DNA of 64,000 bases from an uncultured Clostridia bacterium. GTDB taxonomy: Bacteria > Bacillota > Clostridia > UMGS1810. The notes under the pieces were generated by a model, which had not been told where the DNA came from, made no database searches, and saw only the letters and a list, made by a program, of their open reading frames with translations. The position numbers and the translations under genes are program-made. The DNA is taken from assembly GCA_934454585.1 (NCBI GenBank), contig CAKSFP010000005.1, forward strand, positions 1 to 64,000, read 5' to 3'. Each line of letters opens with the position of its first letter. Positions within the stretch are counted from its first letter, which is position 1. Of the stretch, positions 43,231-51,596 are shown in pieces.

Positions 43231-46107
43231 TCATTCATTGATTTTATACGAATTTCCCGGCGCTATTTCCACATTCTTTCCGTTTATGTTGAAATACAGC
43301 GTCATGTCCGATTTGTTTTTTACCTCGGTGTCGGTTACTTCGGCTTTTTTTACTGCCTCTGCATAACGATAGATGCCGCCGTTCGTCGCGAACCAAATGT
43401 TGTTCCCGGATAGGCTTTGCATTACTCCCTCAATCATATTCCAGTTTAGGTTGTCGTCATCGGCGTGCTCATCAAATTCATAGGTGTGCCCCCAGTTGAA
43501 GAAACACTTCAGTTCTCCTTCATTTTCCAGCGATATAAATGCCGCAGCGCTTGTCGGTGCGTTACGGTGATGACAGGTGGAGTTCCATACATACCAGTCC
43601 TCAGGGAGGGAGAAAGAGCCGTTCTCTGCGCCGCGTGCATATTTTATGCCGATGTTTTTCATTGCCGGGAGCAGGTCACTTTCGTAATCGTCTCTCTTGG
43701 TGCCATAGCCGTTTGGCCACGCAAGCCCTATTACATCGTCAACACCGAGATTTTCCTCAAGATATGTCACACAGCTTGTGATGTCGTTCACCTCTGCTTC
43801 TGTGCTTGCGCCGACAAGTTTGTTCCCTTTGGAGTCCTCGCTTTCCTCACCCGGGTTCAGGTGAGCCGGGTAGTGGTTGAATGTGTGCGACGATATCTCG
43901 TGCCCGGAGTACACGCTTTTTGCAAACTCAAATACGGACGCATCATCGCTCTTGCCCGTCTGTGCAAGGCATTCACTGCGCAGTCTGGCAAGAACATTTT
44001 TGCCCACAAGGTTGAATGTACCCTTCATGTTATATTTGTTGAGCAGTTCAATCATTCTGATGTCGCTCGGTACGCAGTCATCGTAGTTAAACACCGCCGC
44101 TTTGGTGGTGTAGCCTTCGTAGAGCGGCGCAGCAACCTCAATTTTGTCCGAGGTATATGGCGAAAACTGCGCCGAACCGCACAGCGGAATGAGTGAGCCG
44201 GATTCCATAATTATCAGTTTAAGGCTCGTGCCGTCGGCTTCGGTGATGTCTATATTTGCTTTTATCTTTGTTCTGCCGTTTGCGGTTTGCGGCGTGAGAG
44301 TGAGTTTTTTCAGCCTCCCATCCGCGCCGTATAGCGCCGCCGCGGCGATTATGTCGCGGCTTTTGTCATATGACGCAACCGTGCGGCACAGTTCTATGCT
44401 GCCGCTGCCGTATTTTCCGTTTGCGGACACATATCCGTCCGAAATCACCTTGGCATCGTCGATTGCTGTAAAAGCGGCAGTACCCAGGCTGTAGTGTGAT
44501 ATCATGGAGTCACCGTCATATATACGCACATCATCGCCGTGTTCAAGTTTGTCCGAATCTTTGCGCAGTGTGCCGTCATCCGCATACACTGCGAGGGAGT
44601 ATCCATTCGCGGCAAACGAGGCGTTTTTTATCAGGCCGCCCACGGTGTCGCTGCCGTAACCGTGGAGTGACACACCGTCGAGCGTGTATTTGTCAAATGT
44701 GACAGCGGGGTAGAACACCTCTCCGGAATATATCGCCATGTCGTCATAATATATGTAGCCGTCGGAGAAGTTTTGTGTGCACACGCTGAACACTACGCGT
44801 AAAACCGTGCCGAGGGCATACTTTTTTGTTGAATGATACACATCATTTATGTACAGATCCGATGACTGTGTGCCCGGGTTGTAAACTATGGAAAGCTTGT
44901 TCCACGAATCGGAATTAAGCAGTGTATTGGGTATGTTTTGAGAGAGGGCATTATGACCGTTTGTTGCAAAATATATCCCGTTCACGGTCTCATTGGGGTA
45001 CACGGAGATTGTAACCGTCACCTTGCCATTGGACAGGGAGGAATTTATGCTTGTATTGGTGAAGAAAGTGTAGGAATTGTCGCTTGTAAGCTCCGTCGCC
45101 GTGAATTTACCCACTGCATCGATGGGACTTTTGCCGCCTATGCCGTATTCCACATCACTTTTCATGCGAAGCATGGGCATTTTGTCGAGTGTTTCGGTGT
45201 CGGAATACATTGCGTAGGTTTTCACAGGTTCGCGTGCAAACTCTGTCACGGCGGTGTAATAGCTGAAACATCCGCGATCGGATTCAAGCACTATTACATT
45301 GCCCTCGGCAATGACATCTTCATCGGAAAGGAGTGCTGAGAATGTGTTGTCAGCAAAGATTCTCACAGTGGCGCTGTCACAGCTTATGTCGGATGCTGTT
45401 TTGCCGACAGCCGCAGCAAAGCCGTCCTTAGTGGCACACACATCGGTATTGAGAGCCGGCGGAGCGGCAAAGTCGGGCAGAGTGTCTGAAAAGTAAATTC
45501 TAAAATCATCCAGATACACTGCGCCGCCGCTGCCGACATCTGTTGTCACGAGCGGACGCATTGCGTCATAGTATGTTCCGGCGGATGCATTGCGCACCGT
45601 ACCGAAAACCGTGGTTCGGTCATTATCGCGAACACCGTTTGTCACGGTGATTACCTTGGCATTGTCAAAGTCATACACGGCGTAGAATTTGTTCCATCTG
45701 TCCTGAACGGCGTTCATGTTCGGAGAGAAATATGCGCTGCCCGATGTGGCGATGCGCAGTTTTGCACCGTTTACCGGCATAAAACTGCCCTCGGTTACAA
45801 GGTAGCCGCTTCTGTCGGCGCACGACCATTTTCCGTCCGTCACGCTGCCGATTATGAAGTCGGTATAGCCAGTGTACGCGGTGTCGTTCTCTTTTTCCTT
45901 CACATCCGGCTCGATGCGCGCGGAAATGTCGCCAAGGTCTCTGCCGCCGATGCCCTGCTCGGCGGTGAGAGTGCTGCGTACAAAGGTTTTGTATCCGGCG
46001 GCGTCATTACAGAAGAAAATCTCCTCGGTTGCCGCCGATACGGGTGCAGACACGGCACAGGTGAGCAGCATTATTGCCGCAAGAATAATTGACAAATGCT
46101 TTTTCAT
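43231..46107 (-). CDS. Large secreted polysaccharide deacetylase with beta-sandwich modules
   Basis: A 958-residue protein. Signal peptide residues 1-26 (MKKHLSIILAAIMLLTCAVS). Two LamG/concanavalin-like sandwich modules (about residues 40-225 and 300-490, both containing a WNKFYAVYD / WNKLSIVYN strand), two smaller beta modules, then a NodB-type deacetylase domain (about 650-870) with the metal motifs NYDDC and SSHTFNH and a distal WPNGYG. It ends with HADDDNLNWNM and a short beta tail. Family role: N- or O-deacetylation of chitin-like, peptidoglycan or EPS sugars outside the cell. GAGGA precedes the ATG at 46107; an upstream in-frame extension runs through element D and is rejected. Confidence 0.85.
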   Translation of the reverse strand: MKKHLSIILAAIMLLTCAVSAPVSAATEEIFFCNDAAGYKTFVRSTLTAEQGIGGRDLGDISARIEPDVKEKENDTAYTGYTDFIIGSVTDGKWSCADRSGYLVTEGSFMPVNGAKLRIATSGSAYFSPNMNAVQDRWNKFYAVYDFDNAKVITVTNGVRDNDRTTVFGTVRNASAGTYYDAMRPLVTTDVGSGGAVYLDDFRIYFSDTLPDFAAPPALNTDVCATKDGFAAAVGKTASDISCDSATVRIFADNTFSALLSDEDVIAEGNVIVLESDRGCFSYYTAVTEFAREPVKTYAMYSDTETLDKMPMLRMKSDVEYGIGGKSPIDAVGKFTATELTSDNSYTFFTNTSINSSLSNGKVTVTISVYPNETVNGIYFATNGHNALSQNIPNTLLNSDSWNKLSIVYNPGTQSSDLYINDVYHSTKKYALGTVLRVVFSVCTQNFSDGYIYYDDMAIYSGEVFYPAVTFDKYTLDGVSLHGYGSDTVGGLIKNASFAANGYSLAVYADDGTLRKDSDKLEHGDDVRIYDGDSMISHYSLGTAAFTAIDDAKVISDGYVSANGKYGSGSIELCRTVASYDKSRDIIAAAALYGADGRLKKLTLTPQTANGRTKIKANIDITEADGTSLKLIIMESGSLIPLCGSAQFSPYTSDKIEVAAPLYEGYTTKAAVFNYDDCVPSDIRMIELLNKYNMKGTFNLVGKNVLARLRSECLAQTGKSDDASVFEFAKSVYSGHEISSHTFNHYPAHLNPGEESEDSKGNKLVGASTEAEVNDITSCVTYLEENLGVDDVIGLAWPNGYGTKRDDYESDLLPAMKNIGIKYARGAENGSFSLPEDWYVWNSTCHHRNAPTSAAAFISLENEGELKCFFNWGHTYEFDEHADDDNLNWNMIEGVMQSLSGNNIWFATNGGIYRYAEAVKKAEVTDTEVKNKSDMTLYFNINGKNVEIAPGNSYKINE

Positions 46108-46181
46108 AAAAAAATCCTCACTTTCGGTTGGCAAAGAGTATATTTGCGGTTTTGAGAAAACGCTCATAGATTTGTGTCGGA

Positions 46182-46267
46182 TCTGTATGTGTATTTTATT
46201 CTTGGCGACTCGGACAGCAGTGCAGTAGCGCTGAACTCGTCTCCTAAGAATAAAATACACACACAGA
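46182..46267. repeat. Palindromic element D
   Basis: 22-bp arms (TCTGTATGTGTATTTTATTC.. and complement, one mismatch) around the family core, here with CAGTGCAGTAGCGCTG. It lies 75 bp upstream of the deacetylase start. The remaining 165 bp to aroF show no other feature. Confidence 0.85.
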
Positions 46268-46432
46268 CCATTCGGATAAACTTGTACTCCGAACTCAATT
46301 CTCATTACGGCAGTAAAACCGCAATATACTCTTTTGCATACAGCTTATATTATGATACTAACATAAGTGAGGATTGCAAAGCAAGTGACAGAATTTTGGT
46401 TGGTGTGTCAATATTTTGGGTGGTGGTTTTTA

Positions 46433-47470
46433 TCAATATATATCCGCAAGCTCGTAAATAAGCTTTTCAGTTTTATCCCAGCCAAGGCAGGGGTCTGTTA
46501 TGGATTTGCCGTAAATGTTTTCGCCCACCTTCTGCGATCCGTCCTCGATGTAACTTTCTATCATAAAACCTTTCACGATGCTCCTTATCTCGGACGAATA
46601 ACGGCAGCTGTAGAGTACTTCTTTTGTAATACGCGACTGTTCCATATATTTTTTGCCGGAGTTAGCGTGGTTTGTGTCAATGATGACCGACGGGTTGGCA
46701 AGATTTGTGCTCTGATATGATTCATACAGGTGCAAAAGATCCTCGTAGTGATAGTTCGGCAGAGACTGTCCGTGCTTGTTCACATAGCCGCGCAGAATTG
46801 CGTGTGCATAGGGGTTGCCCTGGGAGTGTACTTCCCATCCGCGATAGATGAATGTGTGCCTGTGCTGTGCCGCAGTAATGGAGTTCATCATCACGGATAT
46901 GTCACCGCCTGTGGGGTTTTTCATGCCGACGGGCACATCTATGCCGCTGGCGGTGAGACGGTGCTGCTGATTCTCAACCGAGCGTGCGCCTATTGCAACA
47001 TAGCCGAGGATGTCGCTCAAGTATCTGTAGTTATCGGGATAGAGCATCTCGTCCGCACAGGAGAAACCTGTCTCGCGCAGTGCGCGCATATGCATTTCGC
47101 GGATTGCCACTATTCCTTTGAACATATCGGGTTTTTCATTCGGGTCGGGCTGATGAAGCATACCTTTGTAGCCGTCTCCCGTTGTGCGGGGCTTGTTTGT
47201 GTATATCCTGGGCACTATGAAGATCTTATCATCAACCTTTTCCTGTACCTTTCGCAGGCGGCTGATGTAGTCCATCACGCTGTCTTCATTGTCTGCCGAG
47301 CAGGGCCCGATTATGAGTATGAGTTTGTCTGTCTTGCCGCTGAAGATATCTTTTATTTGTGCGTCTCTGTCCCACACAATTTTGGAAAGCTCATCGTTAA
47401 GCGGATACATCTCCTTTACCTCTTTGGGTATGGGAAGTTTTCTTTCAAATTCCATGTTTTTGTTGATCAT
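46433..47470 (-). CDS. aroF: 3-deoxy-7-phosphoheptulonate synthase (DAHP synthase, AroG/F type)
   Basis: A 345-residue class I alpha DAHP synthase: IIGPCSADNEDSVMDY, PRTTGDGYKGML, ENQQHRLTASGIDVPVGMKNPT, DTNHANSGK and GFMIESYIEDG carry the PEP, E4P and metal-binding residues. It condenses PEP and erythrose 4-phosphate, the entry step to chorismate. It belongs to the feedback-regulated enterobacterial-like group, unlike the Bacillus AroA(G) form. It is the last gene of the aromatic cluster, separated from tyrA by 316 bp containing element E, so it may have its own promoter. Confidence 0.95.
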   Translation of the reverse strand: MINKNMEFERKLPIPKEVKEMYPLNDELSKIVWDRDAQIKDIFSGKTDKLILIIGPCSADNEDSVMDYISRLRKVQEKVDDKIFIVPRIYTNKPRTTGDGYKGMLHQPDPNEKPDMFKGIVAIREMHMRALRETGFSCADEMLYPDNYRYLSDILGYVAIGARSVENQQHRLTASGIDVPVGMKNPTGGDISVMMNSITAAQHRHTFIYRGWEVHSQGNPYAHAILRGYVNKHGQSLPNYHYEDLLHLYESYQSTNLANPSVIIDTNHANSGKKYMEQSRITKEVLYSCRYSSEIRSIVKGFMIESYIEDGSQKVGENIYGKSITDPCLGWDKTEKLIYELADIY

Positions 47471-47650
47471 CCTATTTCATTCCTCTCTGTATTTTATTTT
47501 GACATAATTTTTCTGATATTCCGTTTTTTGAACATCAGACATATGTATGCCGTTCGTATGTTGGTGTTTTTATTGCAGGGAACGGCGGTGTATATCTTAT
47601 TTTGTGTGAGTGAATTATGTGCAGTGCGTCGAAAATATTTTGTCAACGGA

Positions 47651-47736
47651 TGTGTATGTGTTTTTTATTCTCAGGTGACGAGTTCAGTGCTGCCGCACTG
47701 CTGTCCGAGGAGCCAAGAATAAAAAACACATACACA
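47651..47736. repeat. Palindromic element E (inverted orientation)
   Basis: Perfect 21-bp arms (TGTGTATGTGTTTTTTATTC.. and complement, the same arm sequence as A). The core is the reverse complement of that in B-D (GACGAGTTCAGTGCTGCCGC), and the left flank is the inverted TGCGTCGAAAATATTTTG flank of A and C. It sits inside the aromatic cluster between tyrA and aroF. No promoter was identified in the rest of this 316-bp gap. Confidence 0.85.
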
Positions 47737-47786
47737 GACGGCATAATACTTTGCGTGTGTAAAAATAATACAGTCGCTGCACTGCC

Positions 47787-48650
47787 TCACTTGTCAAAAA
47801 GCGCACGGCGCTTGGTTGACAGGCGCATCTTTCTGCGCATGCCCTCGATGTCACCGCTTGCCACCATGTTGCGCAGTTCATCAAACTCGTGCGCAAACAA
47901 GTCCATGTATTTAACAAGCGAATCCTTGTTTAGATTGAAAAGGCCGCTCCACATCACATCATTTATCTTTGCAATCCTTGTCAGGTCGCGGAACGAGTCT
48001 CCCGTGTAGCTGACAAGATGTTCGTTGTCCGTGCAGGTCATCAGCGACACAGCTATGCAGTGCGTCAGCTGTGACAAAAAGGCTATCATCGCATCGTGCT
48101 CCTCTGCGCTCAGCTCCGATATTCTGCCGAATCCCAGCTCGGCGCCGAGAGCCTTGCACGCCTCTATCTCATCCGGAGTGTTCTCTGCGGTTGGCACCAC
48201 TATGTAGTTTGCTCCGTCAAAAACGCTGTCGTCACTGTGCTCCACGCCCGAACGCTCTCTGCCGGCCATGGGGTGAGATGATACAAAATGCGCTCTCTTT
48301 CCGATTATCTCCTGTGCCTTGTACACCACGCATTGCTTCACGCCGCTTATGTCTGTGACGAGTGCATCCGGATTCAGAAAATCGCGGTACTGCGATATCC
48401 AGTCCAAAAAAACTTCCGGATACAGAGCAAACACCACTATGTCTGCCGCGCGGACAACCGATTCTTCCACATGGTCGTAACCGCCGCAGATCATGCCGTG
48501 CTCCAGTCCGTAGGATATGGATTCGGAGTTATCTGATATTGCCGTCACCTTGTAACCGCGCTTTGTGAGCGCCTTTGCATAGCTGCCGCCCATCAGTCCC
48601 AGTCCGACTATGAGCACCTTGCTGTCTTTAGTTATCTTCAATACATTCAA
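47787..48650 (-). CDS. tyrA: Prephenate dehydrogenase
   Basis: A 287-residue NAD-dependent enzyme: Rossmann motif VGLGLMGGSYAKAL, DISGVKQCV, SHPMAGRERSG and the helical C-terminal half with LSQLTHCIA and RDLTRIA. It converts prephenate to 4-hydroxyphenylpyruvate in tyrosine synthesis. No ACT domain is present, so feedback control is simpler than in Bacillus TyrA. The start lies 23 bp inside aroA, indicating coupling. Confidence 0.94.
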   Translation of the reverse strand: MNVLKITKDSKVLIVGLGLMGGSYAKALTKRGYKVTAISDNSESISYGLEHGMICGGYDHVEESVVRAADIVVFALYPEVFLDWISQYRDFLNPDALVTDISGVKQCVVYKAQEIIGKRAHFVSSHPMAGRERSGVEHSDDSVFDGANYIVVPTAENTPDEIEACKALGAELGFGRISELSAEEHDAMIAFLSQLTHCIAVSLMTCTDNEHLVSYTGDSFRDLTRIAKINDVMWSGLFNLNKDSLVKYMDLFAHEFDELRNMVASGDIEGMRRKMRLSTKRRALFDK

Positions 48651-49833
48651 CCCCTATCCCAAGCTGTTTTATTTTATCAAAAAAATCCGGCATACTCTTT
48701 GCCACCGCCTGTGCGTTTTCTATCTCTCCGCCGACTTGGCTCAGCAGTATGCTCATTGCCATGACAATCCTGTGGTCGTTGTGCGAGTCTATCGGTTCTG
48801 TCGGCGTTCTCAATGCCGTTTTGTACACTTTCATCGTGTCGTCGCCGATTTCGCACTTCACGCCGAGCTTGGCAAGCTCAGCTGCCATTGCCGCACAGCG
48901 GTCGCTCTCTTTAATTCGCAGCCGATGCGTGCCGCAAAAACATCCGCCGTACACCGCCGCCAGTGCAAAAAGCACCGGCCCAAGGTCGGGACAGTCCGAT
49001 ATGTCAATCGCAGCATCACTGCCGCACGAAAGCTTTTCAAACAATTCGCCGTATACGCGGTCACCCTGGCGGCTCTTGCCCAGTCCGAGCACCGACACAT
49101 CGCCGCCTACACGGTTGAACGCATCGAGGAATGCCGCGTTTGAGTAATCGCCCTCCACCGTGACATTGCACGCACGGTAGTGCTGACCGCCTTTTATGGC
49201 AAACGAGTTGCCGTCCTCCGCAATCTCTATGCCAAAGGTGCGCAAAGCGTCTGTCGTAAGATCAATGTACGGTCTGCTCTCCACCGGCGGTATCAGTTCA
49301 ATCGTGCTGTCGCTCTGCGCAGTCGGCAGTGAAAACAACATTCCGCTGACAAACTGACTGCTTATGCCGCCGTTCATCACAAAATCACCGCCGCTCAGCG
49401 CTCCGTTTATGTCTATTCGATTGCCGTCATTTGAGTATGAAATGCCGCGTTCGCAAAAGATTTGTTCATACACGCTCATCGGGCGCGCAAGCAGGGTTTT
49501 GCTGCCTGTGAAAGAGTATTCTCCGCCGAACGACGCACATATCGGCACAAAGAATCTCAGCGTGCTGCCGCATTCGCCGCAATCAAGCGCCGCATTGCGT
49601 TTCGGCTCGGCTATGCCGTCAACCGTTATGCGGTCGCCGTCTGCCGTGCAGTGCGCACCGAGTGCGTTTATGCAGCCGATGGTTGCTTCTATGTCTTTTG
49701 AGAACGCCACATTGTCTATCACGCTCTGCCCGCGCGAGAGTGCGGCGCAGACGAGATATCTGTGCGCCATGCTCTTGCTCGGCGGCGCACTCACGCTGCC
49801 TTGCGCGCGTGACGGCGTTATGACCGCCCTCAT
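48628..49833 (-). CDS. aroA: EPSP synthase (3-phosphoshikimate 1-carboxyvinyltransferase)
   Basis: A 401-residue enzyme with SKSMAHRYLVCAALS, LDCGECGSTLRFF and the conserved LRIKESDRCAAMAAEL and SHNDHRIVMAM motifs. It adds enolpyruvate from PEP to shikimate 3-phosphate. It is slightly shorter than the usual 425-430 residues. The region corresponding to the LDxGNAGTxxR motif reads CGECGSTLRF, the class seen in several Clostridia. It overlaps aroQ by 4 bp. Confidence 0.95.
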   Translation of the reverse strand: MRAVITPSRAQGSVSAPPSKSMAHRYLVCAALSRGQSVIDNVAFSKDIEATIGCINALGAHCTADGDRITVDGIAEPKRNAALDCGECGSTLRFFVPICASFGGEYSFTGSKTLLARPMSVYEQIFCERGISYSNDGNRIDINGALSGGDFVMNGGISSQFVSGMLFSLPTAQSDSTIELIPPVESRPYIDLTTDALRTFGIEIAEDGNSFAIKGGQHYRACNVTVEGDYSNAAFLDAFNRVGGDVSVLGLGKSRQGDRVYGELFEKLSCGSDAAIDISDCPDLGPVLFALAAVYGGCFCGTHRLRIKESDRCAAMAAELAKLGVKCEIGDDTMKVYKTALRTPTEPIDSHNDHRIVMAMSILLSQVGGEIENAQAVAKSMPDFFDKIKQLGIGVECIEDN

Positions 49834-50273
49834 TGTTTTGCCCCTTTATTATAGTTTGCAAGAAAATCTATCGCTTCGGTATATCCGTCAAGACCGTGAC
49901 CGACTATGGTGTGCACACAGGCGGCGCGGATGTAGCTCACTTGGCGAAAATCTTCGCGCTCGTCCACTTTTGATATGTGCACCTCAACGGCCGGTATGCC
50001 GACAGCCTTTACCGCATCAAGCAAGGCAATGCTTGTGTGGGTGTATGCGCCGGGGTTTATCACTATGCCGTCACATTTTCCGCAGCACTCCTGAATCTTG
50101 TCCACAAGGTCGCCCTCATGGTTGGATTGATATATCTCTGTTTCAATGCCTGCCGCCGCACAAAAGTTTTCTATCTTTTCAATCAGCGCGGCATAAGTTT
50201 GCGAGCCGTATATGTTCGGCTCTCTTATTCCGAGCATATTTATGTTTGCTCCGTTTATAACGGTTATCTTCAT
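49830..50273 (-). CDS. aroQ: Type II 3-dehydroquinate dehydratase
   Basis: A 147-residue enzyme of standard size: NGANINMLGIREPNIYG with the catalytic Tyr, SNHEGDLVDKIQ, INPGAYTHTSIAL and EVHISKVDERE with the active-site His. It dehydrates 3-dehydroquinate to 3-dehydroshikimate as a dodecamer. It overlaps both neighbours by 4 bp. The ANIN variant replaces the more usual GPNLN. Confidence 0.95.
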   Translation of the reverse strand: MKITVINGANINMLGIREPNIYGSQTYAALIEKIENFCAAAGIETEIYQSNHEGDLVDKIQECCGKCDGIVINPGAYTHTSIALLDAVKAVGIPAVEVHISKVDEREDFRQVSYIRAACVHTIVGHGLDGYTEAIDFLANYNKGAKQ

Positions 50274-51517
50274 TTGTTCATGCTCCTTTCAATGCTGTTT
50301 GCCGCAAGCGTTGACGAAAACTCGCCGCTTGTCGCTGTTATCTCGTCCGCCGTAGCGCAATATGTGGCGTAGCGCTCGTTGTAGCGTTTGCGTATCGCTT
50401 CGGCGCTGCTTGCCAGCGGTCTGTCGTCCGTCGGCATGAGTTCTTCAAGCGGTTTGTCTATGAAATACACCTTGCCGTTGCTCTTTAGAGCGGAGATGTT
50501 TTTCTCCCTGAGCACCGCGCCGCCGCCTGTGGCTATTATGCAGCCGCTCGTCTGTGATATGTCGTGTATCACAGCAGATTCCGCGTCGCGGAAATATTCC
50601 TCGCCGTGCTTGGCAAAGATGTCTGTTATCTCCATGCCCTCGCGCTCGGTTATCAGTGCGTCCGTATCGTAAACTCTGCGCCCGGTTCGCTCTGCCAGCA
50701 GCCTTGCAACGGTGCTTTTGCCGCAGGCAGGCATACCGGTGAGCACTATGTTCTCTTTTGCCGTGAGAATCTCGCGGTAGACGGATTCCGTTACGGATTT
50801 TTCGTATGTTGTGTCAAAGAAAAGCTCAGCTGCCGCCACCGCCTGAGCCACAAGCATATACAGTCCGCCGCTTGCCGCCGCACCTGTTGCCGCCGCACGG
50901 CGCACCAGGTTTGAGCGCAGGGGGTTGTATATTGCGTCTGCCACGCCTTCGAGGTGAGAGAATTTTTCGGGCTCGATAGGTATTCCGTCACATTTCGGGT
51001 ACATTCCGCACGGCGTGGTGTTGATGATCACCTCCGCATCCGAGTGTCGGGCGTAAGCTTCGTCGTAGCCTATGACTCCGTCGCCGCCGGGAGTGCGGCT
51101 GAGTTTGTATATCTCCTGTGCACCCATGTCAGCCGCAACCGCCGCGGCGGTTTTGCTTGTGCCGCCCGTACCGAGTATGAGCACTTTTTTGCCGCACACG
51201 GCTATGCCTGTGAGTTCTATGAGCGCTTTCATCCCGGCAAAATCGGTGTTATAGCCGTAAAGTTTGCCGTCTCGGTTTACTATGGTGTTCACCGCACCGA
51301 TTGTCCTTGCCCTGTCGCTCATCTCCTCAAGATATGGAATGACCGCCTGCTTGTAAGGTATCGTGACATTTATCGCCGCAAAGTCGCGCTTCGTCATAAA
51401 TCTGTCCAGGTCGTCGCGTGCTACTTCGCGCAGAATGTAGTCATAGGTGCCTATTTTATTGTGAATCTCTTTAGAAAAGCTGTGAACCAGGTGTTCGCCT
51501 ATACAGCCGTATTGCAT
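50270..51517 (-). CDS. aroE-aroK: Bifunctional shikimate dehydrogenase - shikimate kinase
   Basis: A 415-residue fusion. Residues 1-250 are AroE (VHSFSKEIHN, the catalytic Lys of NVTIPYKQ, NTDFAG, GTGGTSKTAAAV). Residues about 253-410 are AroK (Walker A GMPACGKST, DTDALI, the ATGGGAVLR shikimate-binding loop, DDRPLA lid). It catalyses two consecutive steps, 3-dehydroshikimate to shikimate to shikimate 3-phosphate. Such fusions occur in some Clostridia. It overlaps aroQ by 4 bp and begins 51 bp after aroC. Confidence 0.94.
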   Translation of the reverse strand: MQYGCIGEHLVHSFSKEIHNKIGTYDYILREVARDDLDRFMTKRDFAAINVTIPYKQAVIPYLEEMSDRARTIGAVNTIVNRDGKLYGYNTDFAGMKALIELTGIAVCGKKVLILGTGGTSKTAAAVAADMGAQEIYKLSRTPGGDGVIGYDEAYARHSDAEVIINTTPCGMYPKCDGIPIEPEKFSHLEGVADAIYNPLRSNLVRRAAATGAAASGGLYMLVAQAVAAAELFFDTTYEKSVTESVYREILTAKENIVLTGMPACGKSTVARLLAERTGRRVYDTDALITEREGMEITDIFAKHGEEYFRDAESAVIHDISQTSGCIIATGGGAVLREKNISALKSNGKVYFIDKPLEELMPTDDRPLASSAEAIRKRYNERYATYCATADEITATSGEFSSTLAANSIERSMNK

Positions 51518-51551
51518 ATTATCACCGCCAAAACATAGGTTAGAATCAAAT

Positions 51552-51596
51552 TGTAAACAATCAAAAAATTACTTTGTAATTTTTTGATTGTTTACA
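51552..51596. repeat. Perfect 21-bp hairpin overlapping the aroC stop codon
   Basis: TGTAAACAATCAAAAAATTAC (left arm, 51552-51572) and its exact complement (51576-51596) with a 3-nt loop. The aroC stop at 51569-51571 lies in the left arm. It could be an internal attenuator or RNA-processing site dividing the aromatic operon. No strong T run follows on the minus strand. Confidence 0.75.

Noticed and set aside
46108..46305. N-terminal extension of the deacetylase frame
   Set aside because: It runs through palindromic element D; a normal signal peptide and ribosome site start at 46107.
46730..47722. Plus-strand open frame opposite aroF
   Set aside because: Antisense of a highly conserved DAHP synthase; translation has no domain and no ribosome site.
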